This document shows, piece by piece, positions 4,962 to 5,173 of a stretch of 5,173 nt of DNA. The DNA comes from Helicobacter sp. (GTDB lineage: Bacteria; Campylobacterota; Campylobacteria; Campylobacterales; Helicobacteraceae): contig JAAVGZ010000069.1 of the NCBI GenBank assembly GCA_014799985.1, positions 1 to 5,173 on the forward strand. The letters are read 5' to 3'. The notes below the pieces were generated by a model. That model made no database searches. It worked only from the letters and a program-made list of their open reading frames with translations, and had not been told where the DNA came from. Position 1 is the first letter of the stretch. Each line of letters opens with the position of its first letter. The translations under genes and the position numbers were made by a program.

Positions 4962-5020
4962 GTGCGACTAAAGTCGCACCTCCATTTGTCATGTTGAGCG
5001 TTAGCGTTGCATCTCTTGAG
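4962..5020. repeat. Dispersed-repeat fragment directly after bamD
   Basis: Bases 4962-4998 are the exact reverse complement of 1736-1772 (37 bases). They include the hairpin-forming GTGCGACTAAAGTCGCAC, which begins eight bases after the bamD stop codon. The TGTCATGTTGAG module runs on to about 5020 and is diverged from its relatives at 171 and 1718. The hairpin could end or protect the bamD transcript, but no T run follows. From 5021 to 5090 I see only a repeated GATTCCATGCT (5020-5030 and 5064-5074). Confidence 0.75.
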
Positions 5021-5090
5021 ATTCCATGCTCTTTGATTCTCTCTAGTTTTCATATTTTCTTGTGATTCCATGCTTGGCTTTTTTCGTCAA

Positions 5091-5165
5091 GGGGGACAGG
5101 GGGGCTACTTGCCATAGCAAGCACAAAGTGCTTGCGTGTCATGATGGTCTCCCCCCTTATCCCCC
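5091..5165. repeat. G-run / C-run inverted repeat with apical hairpin
   Basis: The left arm has G5 (5091-5095), three bases, then G6 (5099-5104). The right arm has C6 (5151-5156), four bases, then C5 (5161-5165). Inside, CCAT (5112-5115) pairs with ATGG (5144-5147), and the apex is GCAAGCAC (5117-5124) with GTGCTTGC (5128-5135). The whole unit of about 75 bp can fold as one long hairpin, like a REP/MITE-type repeat. It reaches almost to the window edge and may continue beyond. Confidence 0.6.
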
Positions 5166-5173
5166 TAAAATCC

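Noticed and set aside
4214..5071. 285-codon minus-strand open frame
   Set aside because: It is antisense to bamD, whose lipobox, length and TPR-like sequence are clear; the long frame is a by-product of its codon use.

Overview
The window looks like a Campylobacterota chromosome, most likely a Helicobacter-type species with a fairly GC-rich genome. Three things point there. FliW, ProC, MiaA and BamD all have the short, recognisable epsilon-lineage forms. The divergent fliW-proC / bamD order matches what I recall from Campylobacter jejuni. The intergenic DNA is filled with dispersed repeats containing the string GTCATTGCGAG, common in Helicobacter and some other host-associated bacteria. I cannot name the species.

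Left part (1-1910), an accessory-looking island. The left edge holds a stem-loop and the end of an unidentified reading frame. A block of mosaic dispersed repeats (171-347) follows. Then comes a gene for a small outer-membrane beta-barrel protein (435-1178). Its promoter carries 11 consecutive G between the -35-like and -10 hexamers, the layout of a phase-variable promoter. Behind it on the minus strand is an unlisted 25-residue hydrophobic, basic peptide gene with a near-perfect Shine-Dalgarno sequence (1318-1395). It is followed by a hairpin-dense stretch (1449-1603) and a second block of the same mosaic repeats (1684-1909). An 86/87-bp composite repeat occurs in opposite orientations on the two sides of this island.

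Centre (1949-4021), a tightly packed minus-strand operon: fliW (flagellar assembly factor and CsrA antagonist), proC (proline biosynthesis) and miaA (tRNA A37 prenylation). fliW and proC overlap by 8 bases. proC and miaA also overlap, and miaA has no ATG, GTG or TTG upstream of its P-loop, so its start must be non-standard or its 5' end altered.

Right part (4022-5173). About 300 bases of stem-loop-rich spacer separate fliW from the divergent bamD (outer-membrane assembly lipoprotein). The spacer carries a second copy of the two-hairpin repeat at 1522-1603, with a compensatory length change in one stem. After bamD come a reverse-complement copy of 37 bases of the 1736-1772 repeat and a long G-run/C-run inverted repeat at the right edge.

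The best candidates for something undescribed are the 25-residue peptide gene with its structured upstream region, the two-hairpin dispersed repeat, and the phase-variable outer-membrane gene bracketed by inverted repeats.
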